Source: an uncultured Bacilli bacterium (GTDB lineage: Bacteria; Bacillota_I; Bacilli_A; RF39; UBA660). Taken from it: 8,954 nucleotides of DNA. The stretch covers positions 1 through 8,954 of the forward strand of contig CANRJL010000036.1 of NCBI GenBank assembly GCA_947630935.1, in the 5' to 3' direction. Below, piece after piece: positions 1 through 6,169 of the stretch (within the stretch, counting starts at the first letter, position 1; every line of letters starts with the position of its first letter). The notes beneath the pieces are model-generated. The model did no database searches. It was not told the origin of the DNA and saw only the letters and a program-made list of their open reading frames with translations. The translations under genes were made by a program, and so were the position numbers.

Positions 1-93
1 ATTTATTTTATTTCAACTTTTTTCAACAACTTACTTCCCATATTAAAAAAAGCGGGAACTTTCAATTTTATTTTATGCTTAAAATTTTATATA

Positions 94-122
94 TTGACTT
101 TTTTTAAACATATGTTTATAAT
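94..122 (+). promoter_or_regulatory. Sigma-A-type promoter of the two-gene unknown operon
   Basis: TTGACT (94-99) and a perfect TATAAT (117-122) are separated by 17 bp, which is close to the ideal housekeeping promoter. Transcription would start near 129, leaving a leader of about 20 nt before the first gene at 149. A strong purine-rich ribosome binding site, AAAGGGGG, lies at 134-141. I see no gene in bases 1-93. Confidence 0.75.
105..118. promoter_or_regulatory. Perfect 14-bp palindrome in promoter, candidate operator
   Basis: TAAACATATGTTTA reads the same on both strands. It covers the second half of the promoter spacer and the first two bases of the -10 element. A dimeric repressor bound here would occlude RNA polymerase. 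The sequence is AT-rich, so a chance palindrome is possible, and no regulator gene sits next to it. The operator role is inference. Confidence 0.4.
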
Positions 123-148
123 AAAAACCACTTAAAGGGGGTTTTATT

Positions 149-1285
149 ATGGGAAAATCAAATATTAACCTATTTAATGAAATAACTGAAAGTGCGGCTT
201 ATAGTAAGTTTAGTTATAATTTACGCTTAATGTTAGAAGCTTTAGTAAAGCAAGATGAAAAGCAATGGTTTAATAATGTTTTATATTTTTATCCTAATCA
301 TTTAAATATAATAGCGGATATTACTGAACAATTTTTACAAAAAAAATTTATAACTTTAGCAGATTCAAATAGACTTTGGAAAAATGTATTAGAATTAAAT
401 ATGAAAATTATCAACTCTCAACCTTATGATTATACTATTTATTATGAAGATAAAGATATTAATAAAAAACCAATTTTAAAAAATATTGCCGAAAAATATA
501 GTAGTGGGCCTTTGATAATAAATCGTCATGAGCCAAATTTTGCTGTTATATATGAAAAAGATGCTATGATAATGAAGAAAAATATTTTAAATGACGAAAA
601 AAATCGTCAATCTTTACAAGAAGAGTATCAAAAAATTTATAAATATTATTATCATTTATCTTTTACTAATATTTCTAAAATACTAGAATTGTTAAAAAAT
701 GAAGGTTTAAATAGTGAACATGGCCAAAAGCAAGTACAAATATTGTTAATTGGTTTACTAAAAAATCAAACAGACAAAAGAAATAAACCAGCTTCACCTG
801 TAAAAAAAGAGTCTTTAGATTTAAGTGGCTTAAATTTAAAAGATTTTCCTCAAGTAAAAAGATATTCAGCTAAAGAAATGAAAGCAATGGCTAAAGAATT
901 AGATGAGCAAATTTTAAAAGTTCGGAATGGTGAAAAAATCAATTTACAAAATTATTTAAATTATGTTAAAAAAATAATTATTTTAGAACAAGAAAAATTA
1001 GCTAATGATGAACATATAAATGAGTTATATGACGCCTTAGACATCAATTTTTCTACTTATGATTTTATTGAGTCTAAAGCAAGATTCTTATTACAAACAA
1101 ATTTAGGAATAGATATCTATCCCTTATTACAAGACATTGCTGACATTAAAGAAATATGTGCAACTTCCACAGATAAAAAAGAAAAAAAAGAATTTATGTT
1201 GTTACTTCAAGAAAAATATCAAGAGTTATACGTATTAATCAGAAATAAAAATCAATATGAAAGAACATTAGAAAAAGAAAGGTAA
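149..1285 (+). CDS. Conserved hypothetical protein, first of a tandem paralogous pair
   Basis: I do not recognise this 378-residue family. The protein looks soluble, charged and largely helical, with no signal peptide or membrane segment. A diverged N-terminal half (about 1-205) is followed by a short charged linker (about 206-222). Then comes a C-terminal domain opening with DLSGLNLK (224-231) and containing FIESKARFLL (306-315), TNLGIDIYPLL (317-327) and ICATST. This C-terminal domain aligns without gaps to the next gene (148 columns, about 83 identical by eye, near 56%). The start at 149 follows AAAGGGGG with good spacing and lies just downstream of a near-consensus promoter. The stop is 7 nt before the next ATG, so the pair is almost certainly one operon made by tandem duplication. 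No catalytic motif is evident and I assign no function. Confidence 0.85.
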   Translation: MGKSNINLFNEITESAAYSKFSYNLRLMLEALVKQDEKQWFNNVLYFYPNHLNIIADITEQFLQKKFITLADSNRLWKNVLELNMKIINSQPYDYTIYYEDKDINKKPILKNIAEKYSSGPLIINRHEPNFAVIYEKDAMIMKKNILNDEKNRQSLQEEYQKIYKYYYHLSFTNISKILELLKNEGLNSEHGQKQVQILLIGLLKNQTDKRNKPASPVKKESLDLSGLNLKDFPQVKRYSAKEMKAMAKELDEQILKVRNGEKINLQNYLNYVKKIIILEQEKLANDEHINELYDALDINFSTYDFIESKARFLLQTNLGIDIYPLLQDIADIKEICATSTDKKEKKEFMLLLQEKYQELYVLIRNKNQYERTLEKER

Positions 1286-1292
1286 AAACAAG

Positions 1293-2444
1293 ATGATAAA
1301 ACTTGATAATATTGGCATAGTTCCATTAACAATCTCTAAATTGACAGCAAGAAATCATAAAAAAAGTAAAAATGAAAATTTAAATATCTTACTTGAAGCC
1401 TTAAATAGTAAAAATTTTAAAAAATGGAGCACTACTATTATGGACTTAAATGGAGACTATTTTTCTATTTTTAGTGATTATTTAAAAAATGAAAATAAAA
1501 CTAGTCAAGAAGAACAACAATTTTGGCAAGAAGTAATTCAAATGAATTTTGGCTTTATTAAAACATCATCATTTTCTTGTTCATCATATTATCAATATAA
1601 AGAAGTAAATCAAAAATTTTTAAAATTAATAGTAACAAAATGCCATTATGGTTCTTCTTATTTAGATGTCCAAAATGAAGATGTTTATCCTTTTTTTAAG
1701 AAAAGAATTTTACAAGAAGAGCAATTACGTTTAAAATTTCAACAAGATTATTCAAAAATTAATGAATGGATATATACATTAACTGATGAAAGAATAGCAA
1801 AAATATTACAATATTTTGAAGAAGAAGGCTTAAAAGATAATCATACAGAAGAAATAATTAAACAATTATTAGAGGAAAAAAAGCAACATTATGAATCTTT
1901 AAAAATTAAAAAAGAAGTTATTAAGCAAGAAAAAGATATTGATTTAAGTGGTTTGAATTTAAAAATAATTCCCGTAACTCCTACTTATACGATGAAAGAC
2001 ATAAAAAGAATGATAGATAGTTTAGATGCTAAAATAAAAAAAGTAAGAGATGGTGAAAAAATATCATTAACTGAATATTTAAAGTATCTTCAAAATATTT
2101 TAATTTTAGAACAACAAAAACAAGCTGGCGAAGAACATATCAAAGAATTATTTGAAGCTTTACAATTAGATTGGACAACATATTCTTTTATTGAAGCAAA
2201 AGCCCAATCATTATTGCCAACAAATCTAGGGATAGATATTTATCCACTTTTAAAAGACATTAATGATATTAAAGACATTTGTCAGACATCAACCAATGAA
2301 CAAGAAATAGCTGAATTTAAAAATTATCTTTATCAAAAATATAAAGAACTTCATACATTATTAATGCATAATAGTTCTTATGAAAGAAAAATCGTCATGA
2401 CCAAAGAAACTAAAAAAATAAAGAAGCTAAGTTTTACATCTTAG
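1293..2444 (+). CDS. Conserved hypothetical protein, second of a tandem paralogous pair
   Basis: This is a 383-residue protein of unrecognised family, colinear with the upstream gene. Both share an N-terminal LLEAL-type helix (33-37 here) followed by a lysine-rich W-containing segment. Both also have a helical middle region, and the conserved C-terminal domain begins at DLSGLNLK (217-224) and contains TNLGIDIYPLL (310-320) and ICQTST. No signal peptide or transmembrane helix is visible. Translation starts 7 nt after the upstream stop, and its ribosome binding site AAAGG (1278-1282) lies inside the end of the first gene, which implies co-transcription. About 15 extra C-terminal residues (369-383, lysine-rich) have no counterpart in the first protein. 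They are encoded by the terminator region, and the TAG stop lies in the right arm of the hairpin. Function is unknown. Confidence 0.85.
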   Translation: MIKLDNIGIVPLTISKLTARNHKKSKNENLNILLEALNSKNFKKWSTTIMDLNGDYFSIFSDYLKNENKTSQEEQQFWQEVIQMNFGFIKTSSFSCSSYYQYKEVNQKFLKLIVTKCHYGSSYLDVQNEDVYPFFKKRILQEEQLRLKFQQDYSKINEWIYTLTDERIAKILQYFEEEGLKDNHTEEIIKQLLEEKKQHYESLKIKKEVIKQEKDIDLSGLNLKIIPVTPTYTMKDIKRMIDSLDAKIKKVRDGEKISLTEYLKYLQNILILEQQKQAGEEHIKELFEALQLDWTTYSFIEAKAQSLLPTNLGIDIYPLLKDINDIKDICQTSTNEQEIAEFKNYLYQKYKELHTLLMHNSSYERKIVMTKETKKIKKLSFTS

Positions 2445-2453
2445 TTTCTTTTT
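2421..2453 (+). terminator. Intrinsic terminator of the hypothetical operon
   Basis: The left arm AAGAAGCTAAG (2421-2431) pairs with CTTAGTTTCTT (2440-2450) through 11 pairs, one of them G-U, around an 8-nt loop. Five T residues follow (2449-2453). The hairpin overlaps the last codons and TAG stop (2442-2444) of the upstream gene. A second copy of the left arm, AAAGAAACTAA (2403-2413), can also pair perfectly with 2441-2451, so two alternative hairpins compete for the same right arm. Confidence 0.7.
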
Positions 2454-2461
2454 GATAAAAT
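2433..2461 (+). promoter_or_regulatory. Probable trpS promoter nested in the terminator
   Basis: TTTACA (2433-2438, in the terminator loop) lies 17 bp from TAAAAT (2456-2461). TGA sits immediately upstream of the -10, which makes an extended -10. A perfect TATAAT overlaps at 2461-2466 but lacks a good -35. Transcription would start near 2468, about 20 nt before trpS. That leaves no room for a T-box riboswitch. The ribosome binding site is AGAGG around 2474-2478. Confidence 0.55.
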
Positions 2462-2486
2462 ATAATTAAGAAAAGAGGAAATAAAT

Positions 2487-3569
2487 ATGCAAAAAATCAT
2501 ATTAACTGGTGATCGCCCCACTGGCAAATTACATATAGGTCATTATGTTGGCTCTTTAAAAAGTCGTTTAAAATTGCAAGAAGCAGGTAATTATGATGAA
2601 TTTTTTATAATGATTGCCGATGCTCAAGCCTTAACTGATAATGCCGATAACCCTATGAAAATACGTTCTAATATTTTGAATGTGGCAATGGACTATCTAG
2701 CTGTAGGCATAGACCCTAAAAAAGTTCATATTTTTATTCAGTCAGAAGTAAGTGAATTAACAGAATTAACTTTTTATTATTCTAATTTAGTAACTGTTGC
2801 AAGATTGCAAAGAAATCCTACAGTCAAACAAGAAATTAAATTGCGGGATTTTAATGAAAGCATTCCCGTTGGCTTTTTTAATTATCCAATCAGTCAAGCG
2901 GCTGATATAACAGCTTTTAAAGCCAATATAATTCCTGTTGGTGACGACCAATTACCTATGATTGAACAAACAAGAGAAATCGTTCGTTCCTTTAATCGTA
3001 TTTATGGTGATACTTTAGTAGAGCCCAAAGAATTATTGCCAGATAATAAAGCATGTTTAAGACTTCCTGGGATAGATGGCAATGCTAAAATGAGTAAAAG
3101 CTTAGGCAATTGTATATATTTGACTGATTCCAAAGAAGAATTAAAACAAAAAGTTTTTAGAATGTATACAGACCCCCTTCATATTAAAGTTGAGGATAAA
3201 GGACATATTGAAGGCAATACTGTTTTTACATATTTAGATGCTTTTTCAAGTGAAGCAGATTTTGCTAAATTTTATCCTGAATTTAAAAATTTAGAAGAAT
3301 TAAAAAAAGCTTATCAACATGGTGGCATAGGAGATATGAAATTAAAAAAGTTTTTATTTGAAATTTTAAATCAAATATTAGAACCGATAAGACAAAGACG
3401 TAAATACTATGAAAATCACTTAGAAGAAGTTTATGAAATATTAAAAGAAGGAACAAAATATGCTGAGCAGATAGCGGCTAAAACATTAGAAGAAGTCAAA
3501 AATAATATGAAATTAAATTATTTTAAAAATAAACAACTTTTAGAAGAGTATCAAGAAAAATTTAATTAA
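2487..3569 (+). CDS. trpS: Tryptophanyl-tRNA synthetase
   Basis: TrpRS is a class Ic cytoplasmic enzyme that activates L-tryptophan with ATP and loads it onto tRNA-Trp. The sequence opens with TGDRPTGKLHIGHYVGSL, carrying the class I HIGH signature at 16-19. It has the tryptophan-pocket segment QAADI (137-141), GDDQ (152-155) in the place of the usual GEDQ, and the second catalytic signature KMSKS at 201-205. The 360 residues are slightly longer than the commonest 330-345. The wording of the N-terminus and of NPTVKQEI, AADITAFKAN and EQTREIVRSFN is that of the TrpRS subtype I recall from streptococci and clostridia, not the GNYIGAL Geobacillus type. The gene contains no Trp codon itself. It appears monocistronic, with its own promoter and terminator, and has no obvious functional link to its neighbours. 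Confidence 0.97.
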   Translation: MQKIILTGDRPTGKLHIGHYVGSLKSRLKLQEAGNYDEFFIMIADAQALTDNADNPMKIRSNILNVAMDYLAVGIDPKKVHIFIQSEVSELTELTFYYSNLVTVARLQRNPTVKQEIKLRDFNESIPVGFFNYPISQAADITAFKANIIPVGDDQLPMIEQTREIVRSFNRIYGDTLVEPKELLPDNKACLRLPGIDGNAKMSKSLGNCIYLTDSKEELKQKVFRMYTDPLHIKVEDKGHIEGNTVFTYLDAFSSEADFAKFYPEFKNLEELKKAYQHGGIGDMKLKKFLFEILNQILEPIRQRRKYYENHLEEVYEILKEGTKYAEQIAAKTLEEVKNNMKLNYFKNKQLLEEYQEKFN

Positions 3570-3570
3570 G

Positions 3571-3595
3571 ACATAAAAAATTTTTTATGTTTTTT
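3571..3595 (+). terminator. Intrinsic terminator of trpS
   Basis: ACATAAAAAATTTTTTATGT (3571-3590) is a perfect palindrome one base after the trpS stop, followed by five more T residues to 3595. It folds as an almost wholly A-U stem with a U-tract, which is a usual form in very AT-rich genomes. The reverse strand also has a T-rich flank, but no gene converges here. Confidence 0.7.
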
Positions 3596-3660
3596 AAAGC
3601 CAAATTATAGCAAATTTTCTGAAATATAACTTTTTCTTTTAAAATATAAAACCTAAATGT

Positions 3661-3689
3661 TTGACAATGAAAAACAAGTTCGATAAAAT
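3661..3689 (+). promoter_or_regulatory. Strong promoter of the trxB-SDR operon
   Basis: A perfect TTGACA (3661-3666) and TAAAAT (3684-3689) are spaced by exactly 17 bp. The predicted transcription start is near 3696. The stretch 3596-3660 between the trpS terminator and this promoter is AT-rich and shows nothing else I can support. Confidence 0.75.
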
Positions 3690-3710
3690 AAAAATAGAAA
3701 GGAAAATGTA

Positions 3711-3752
3711 ATGAATAGTCAAAAATTAAAAGAGGTTTGTCAATATGTATGA
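3711..3752 (+). CDS. Putative 13-codon leader ORF overlapping the trxB start
   Basis: ATG at 3711 opens a 13-codon frame, MNSQKLKEVCQYV, ending in TGA at 3750-3752. It is preceded by AAAGGAAA (about 3698-3704) at good spacing, a better ribosome binding site than the AGAGG (3731-3735) in front of trxB. Its stop lies inside the second and third codons of trxB, in another frame, so ribosomes ending here could restart at 3745. This suggests translational coupling or a regulatory leader peptide with a single cysteine. It could also be a chance frame. The trxB frame has a stop at 3727-3729, so the short frame is not simply an alternative start for trxB. Confidence 0.4.
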   Translation: MNSQKLKEVCQYV

Positions 3753-4641
3753 TGTTATTATTATTGGTGCTGGACCGGCTGGTCTAACAAGTGCTCTTTA
3801 TCTTTTAAGAGCTAATAAAAAAGTTTTAGTGTTAGAAGCTAAAAGTTATGGTGGTCAAATATTAAATGCTCATAAAGTTGAAAATTATCCAGCTATAATG
3901 TCAATAAGTGGTTATGATTTTGCTACTAATCTATATAATCAAGTTAAAAATTTAGGATGTGAAATCAAATATGAAACAGTTATCAACATTAAAGATGATA
4001 AAACTGTGGTAACGAAAGAAAATGAGTATCACTCTACAGCTGTTATCATTGCAACTGGTTCAGCTAGTCGAAAATTAAATATTGCTAATGAAGATAAATT
4101 TATTGGTAAGGGGCTTTCTTACTGTGCTACTTGTGATGGTCATTTTTACCAAAATAAAATTGTAGCAGTGAATGGTGGGGGCAATACTGCTTTAGAAGAT
4201 GCTTTATATTTAGCAGGTATTGCTAGTAAAGTATATTTAATTCATCGTCGTGATAAATTTAGAGGCGAATTTAAATATTTAGAAGCTTTACAAAAACTTG
4301 CTAATGTTGAATTTATTATGAATTCTTCAATTGTTTCATTAACTGGGGAAGAACATCTTGAAAAAATAAATATTAAAGATAATTTAGAAAATATTAGTGA
4401 ACTTAAAATAGATGGTTTATTTATAGCAATAGGGCAAACACCCAATAATGAAATTTTTAAAAACGTTGTAGATTTAGATGATAAAGGCTATATTATAGCA
4501 AATAATGATGTCTATACAAAAACACCTCATATATTTGTTGCAGGTGATGCTAGAGTTAAAGATTTAAGACAACTTACTACAGCTGTCAGTGATGGTAGTA
4601 TTGCCGCTACCAAAGCTATTAAAGAAATAGCTGAAGATTAA
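3745..4641 (+). CDS. trxB: Thioredoxin reductase (NADPH), TrxB type
   Basis: Low-molecular-weight thioredoxin reductase is a cytoplasmic FAD enzyme that passes electrons from NADPH to thioredoxin. The FAD-binding GAGPAG is at residues 8-13 and GGQI at 36-39. The redox-active dithiol CATC (C127, C130) is followed by DG. The NADPH domain has GGGNTA (144-149) and HRRDKFR (167-173), whose arginines read the 2'-phosphate and so indicate NADPH over NADH. The C-terminal FAD segment FVAGDAR and LRQLTTAVSDG is complete. At 298 residues it is at the short end of the family (about 305-320) but no domain is missing. GGGNTA replaces the commoner GGGDSA. The start directly opens the Rossmann fold and follows AGAGG at 9 nt. 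It is likely co-transcribed with the SDR gene 50 nt downstream, since no terminator with a U-tract separates them. Confidence 0.95.
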   Translation: MYDVIIIGAGPAGLTSALYLLRANKKVLVLEAKSYGGQILNAHKVENYPAIMSISGYDFATNLYNQVKNLGCEIKYETVINIKDDKTVVTKENEYHSTAVIIATGSASRKLNIANEDKFIGKGLSYCATCDGHFYQNKIVAVNGGGNTALEDALYLAGIASKVYLIHRRDKFRGEFKYLEALQKLANVEFIMNSSIVSLTGEEHLEKINIKDNLENISELKIDGLFIAIGQTPNNEIFKNVVDLDDKGYIIANNDVYTKTPHIFVAGDARVKDLRQLTTAVSDGSIAATKAIKEIAED

Positions 4642-4652
4642 AAAATATGTAG

Positions 4653-4691
4653 AAAGGAGTTAATCTATTTAAATAGATTAAAAAGATAAAT
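4653..4691 (+). promoter_or_regulatory. Distant Shine-Dalgarno with intervening hairpin before SDR gene
   Basis: A strong AAAGGAG (4653-4659) is followed immediately by a perfect 22-bp palindrome (4660-4681, each arm TTAATCTATTT or its complement). Ten bases then lead to the ATG at 4692. The linear gap of 32 nt is too long for normal initiation. Folding the palindrome would cut the effective gap to about 10 nt. The SDR frame has a TAG at 4674-4676 and no ATG, GTG or TTG between it and 4692, so a start closer to the Shine-Dalgarno is excluded. Hairpins that bridge a distant Shine-Dalgarno are known from T4 phage genes. That this one works the same way is inference. Confidence 0.6.
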
Positions 4692-5450
4692 ATGTTTGAT
4701 TTAAAAGGCCAAGTTGCCGTTATAACCGGAGCTTCTTCTGGTCTTGGTAAGCAAATGGCATATGCCTTTGCCAAACAAGGAGCATGGGTATATTTATTAG
4801 CTAGAAGACAAGAACGTTTAGAAGCTATTAAAAAAGATTTAGAAGCAAGTGGATATAAAGTAGGTATTAAAGTATGTGATGTTACTGATACCGAAATGGT
4901 TAATAAGTGTGCCAAAGAAATAGAAGCTGAATGTGGAAAAGTTGATATTTTAATTAATTGTGCTGGCGCATCAAAAGATAATGGTATTTTAACCATGACA
5001 GATGATGAATGGGATTTCACTATTGCGACCGATTTATCCAGTGTTTTTAAAATGACTCGTGCTTTTGCCAATATCATGAAAAAAAATAATTATGGTCGAA
5101 TAATTAATATTGCTAGTATGTATGGAATGGTTGGCAATACCGAAATTCCAACAGTTGCTTATCATGCCTCAAAAGGCGGAGTTGTTAACTTCACTAGAGC
5201 TGTTGGAGCTGAATTAGCCCCTTATAATATTACCGTAAATGCTATCTGCCCAGGTTATTTTTATACCGAATTAACAACTAATGTTTTAAATACCGAAAAG
5301 TTTCAGGAATTTGCCAAAAACCATGTTCCTATGCAAAGATATGGACGAGAAAATGAATTAAATGCAGGAGCTATTTTTCTTGCAAGTCCCGAAGCCAGTT
5401 ATGTAACAGGTGTTATTTTACCAATTGATGGAGGCTATACATGTGTTTAA
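4692..5450 (+). CDS. Short-chain dehydrogenase/reductase (SDR), gluconate 5-dehydrogenase / 3-oxoacyl reductase-like
   Basis: This is a classical SDR of 252 residues, the usual length, expected to be a cytoplasmic NAD(P)(H)-dependent oxidoreductase of a hydroxyl or keto group. It shows the cofactor motif TGASSGLG (12-19), NCAG (89-92, a variant of NNAG), and the catalytic serine in NIASM (S142). It also has YHASK with Y157 and K161, PG at 187-188, and a C-terminal PIDGGYT. After the second strand it has ARRQERLE, whose arginines favour NADPH. MFDLKGQVAVITG resembles gluconate 5-dehydrogenase and related sugar-acid dehydrogenases, but FabG-like enzymes are hard to separate by eye and the substrate is not determinable. 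It lies downstream of trxB, probably in the same transcript. Its last codons overlap the convergent TetR gene by 4 bp. Confidence 0.92.
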   Translation: MFDLKGQVAVITGASSGLGKQMAYAFAKQGAWVYLLARRQERLEAIKKDLEASGYKVGIKVCDVTDTEMVNKCAKEIEAECGKVDILINCAGASKDNGILTMTDDEWDFTIATDLSSVFKMTRAFANIMKKNNYGRIINIASMYGMVGNTEIPTVAYHASKGGVVNFTRAVGAELAPYNITVNAICPGYFYTELTTNVLNTEKFQEFAKNHVPMQRYGRENELNAGAIFLASPEASYVTGVILPIDGGYTCV

Positions 5451-5468
5451 TGAAAAATATCATTAAAC
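5445..5468. terminator. Shared inverted repeat at convergent gene ends
   Basis: GTTTAATGA (5445-5453) and TCATTAAAC (5460-5468) form a perfect 9-bp stem around a 6-nt loop. The repeat contains the stop codons of both the SDR gene (5448-5450) and the convergent tetR gene (complement of 5447-5449). Its position suits a bidirectional terminator. Only two pairs are G-C and the T-tracts on either side are poor, so it may be weak. Confidence 0.4.
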
Positions 5469-6001
5469 CATATTTTCATATTTGCCAAAATTTCTTCTAA
5501 AGAATATTCATTTTCCTTGCGAAAATATCTTATAATTTCCATTAAAATACCATTCATAAAAAAAGATATTGTAAGGTCTAAATAATAATCATTAGGATAA
5601 TTTGTTTTTAAAGCTTTCGAAATTTTTTTACTAATAATATTTTTAATCTGATATAAAAAAATTAAGGAATCATTTGCTGTCAATAATAATTTATAGGTTT
5701 CTTCATTTCCTTTTAGACAAGCAAAAATATTATCAAAATAATTCAATATATCTTGTTTAGAATGCAAAATAAAATCTTCATTACATAAAAGGTCAATTAT
5801 TTGCAATTGATATTCTTGAGCAACTTGATAAATATTATCATAATGTGTATAAAAAGTACTTCTTGTAATATTAGCTTTTTTCACAAGCTCCGTAACAGTT
5901 ATTTTATCTAACTGTTTTTTTTCATTAATTAATAAAGCAAAAGTTTTTTTAATCAAATTTCTTGTTTTAATAGCTGATGAATTTAGACATTGAACTTTCA
6001 T
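5447..6001 (-). CDS. TetR/AcrR-family transcriptional regulator
   Basis: This is a 184-residue one-component regulator, likely the repressor of the divergent MMPL transporter gene. The N-terminal DNA-binding domain spans about 10-58, with its helix-turn-helix in KITVTELVKKANITRSTFYT (33-52) followed by HYDN, a strong TetR signature. The C-terminal part (about 65-184) is helical and hydrophobic, as expected for ligand binding and dimerisation. It resembles the short-C-terminus regulators of Bacillota, but the ligand cannot be told from sequence. The start at 6001 follows AAAGGAG (minus strand, 6020-6014) at 12 nt, slightly long. Divergent TetR/MMPL pairs are common, and the perfect palindrome in the 168-bp gap supports local, probably autogenous, control. 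An exact half of that palindrome also lies within its 5' coding sequence. Confidence 0.92.
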   Translation of the reverse strand: MKVQCLNSSAIKTRNLIKKTFALLINEKKQLDKITVTELVKKANITRSTFYTHYDNIYQVAQEYQLQIIDLLCNEDFILHSKQDILNYFDNIFACLKGNEETYKLLLTANDSLIFLYQIKNIISKKISKALKTNYPNDYYLDLTISFFMNGILMEIIRYFRKENEYSLEEILANMKIWFNDIFH

Positions 6002-6031
6002 TTTTAATATTTGCTCCTTTCTTGATATTTA

Positions 6032-6060
6032 AGTATACCATTATTAAAGAAAAAATACAA
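6032..6060 (-). promoter_or_regulatory. Promoter of the tetR gene
   Basis: On the minus strand, TTGTAT (6060-6055) and TATACT (6037-6032) are separated by 17 bp. TGG directly precedes the -10, giving an extended -10 that compensates for the imperfect -35. The predicted start is near 6025, leaving a leader of about 24 nt. Confidence 0.6.
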
Positions 6061-6072
6061 TTTTGCCGGATA

Positions 6073-6088
6073 TGTCTAAATTTAGACA
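6073..6088. promoter_or_regulatory. Perfect 16-bp palindromic operator candidate
   Basis: TGTCTAAATTTAGACA is a perfect palindrome between the divergent promoters. It lies 12 bp upstream of the tetR -35 and 18 bp upstream of the proposed transporter -35. Size, symmetry and position match a TetR-family operator controlling both genes. The right half AATTTAGACA recurs at 5980-5989 inside tetR. Binding by this TetR is inference. Confidence 0.6.
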
Positions 6089-6106
6089 CTTTCTTAAAAT
6101 TTATGC

Positions 6107-6135
6107 TTTCATAACAGTTATATGATGAATATAAT
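6107..6135 (+). promoter_or_regulatory. Promoter of the MMPL transporter gene
   Basis: A perfect TATAAT (6130-6135) is preceded 17 bp upstream by TTTCAT (6107-6112), a weak -35 with about half the consensus bases. That suits a regulated promoter. The predicted start is near 6142, with AAAAGGAG (6153-6160) 9 nt before the ATG at 6170. Confidence 0.6.
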
Positions 6136-6169
6136 GTATTGTAATTGCCATTAAAAGGAGAAATAAATT

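Noticed and set aside
33..60. Possible terminator hairpin, TTCCC (35-39) with GGGAA (54-58)
   Set aside because: Only five pairs around a 14-nt loop, and no clear gene upstream in the window to terminate.
2454..2486. T-box riboswitch expected in front of trpS
   Set aside because: The leader from the likely promoter is only about 20 nt and there is no T-box core motif or specifier hairpin.
4242..4445. 67-codon minus-strand frame inside trxB
   Set aside because: Lies wholly within the confident trxB gene, has no recognisable domain, and is a shadow frame.
4619..5077. 152-codon minus-strand frame over the SDR 5' half
   Set aside because: It covers conserved SDR motifs on the other strand. Its protein resembles no family and reads as the antisense of a real gene.
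6111..6121. Small inverted repeat ATAAC-A-GTTAT in the MMPL promoter
   Set aside because: Arms of five bases in AT-rich DNA are not distinguishable from chance, and the 16-bp palindrome nearby is a far better operator.
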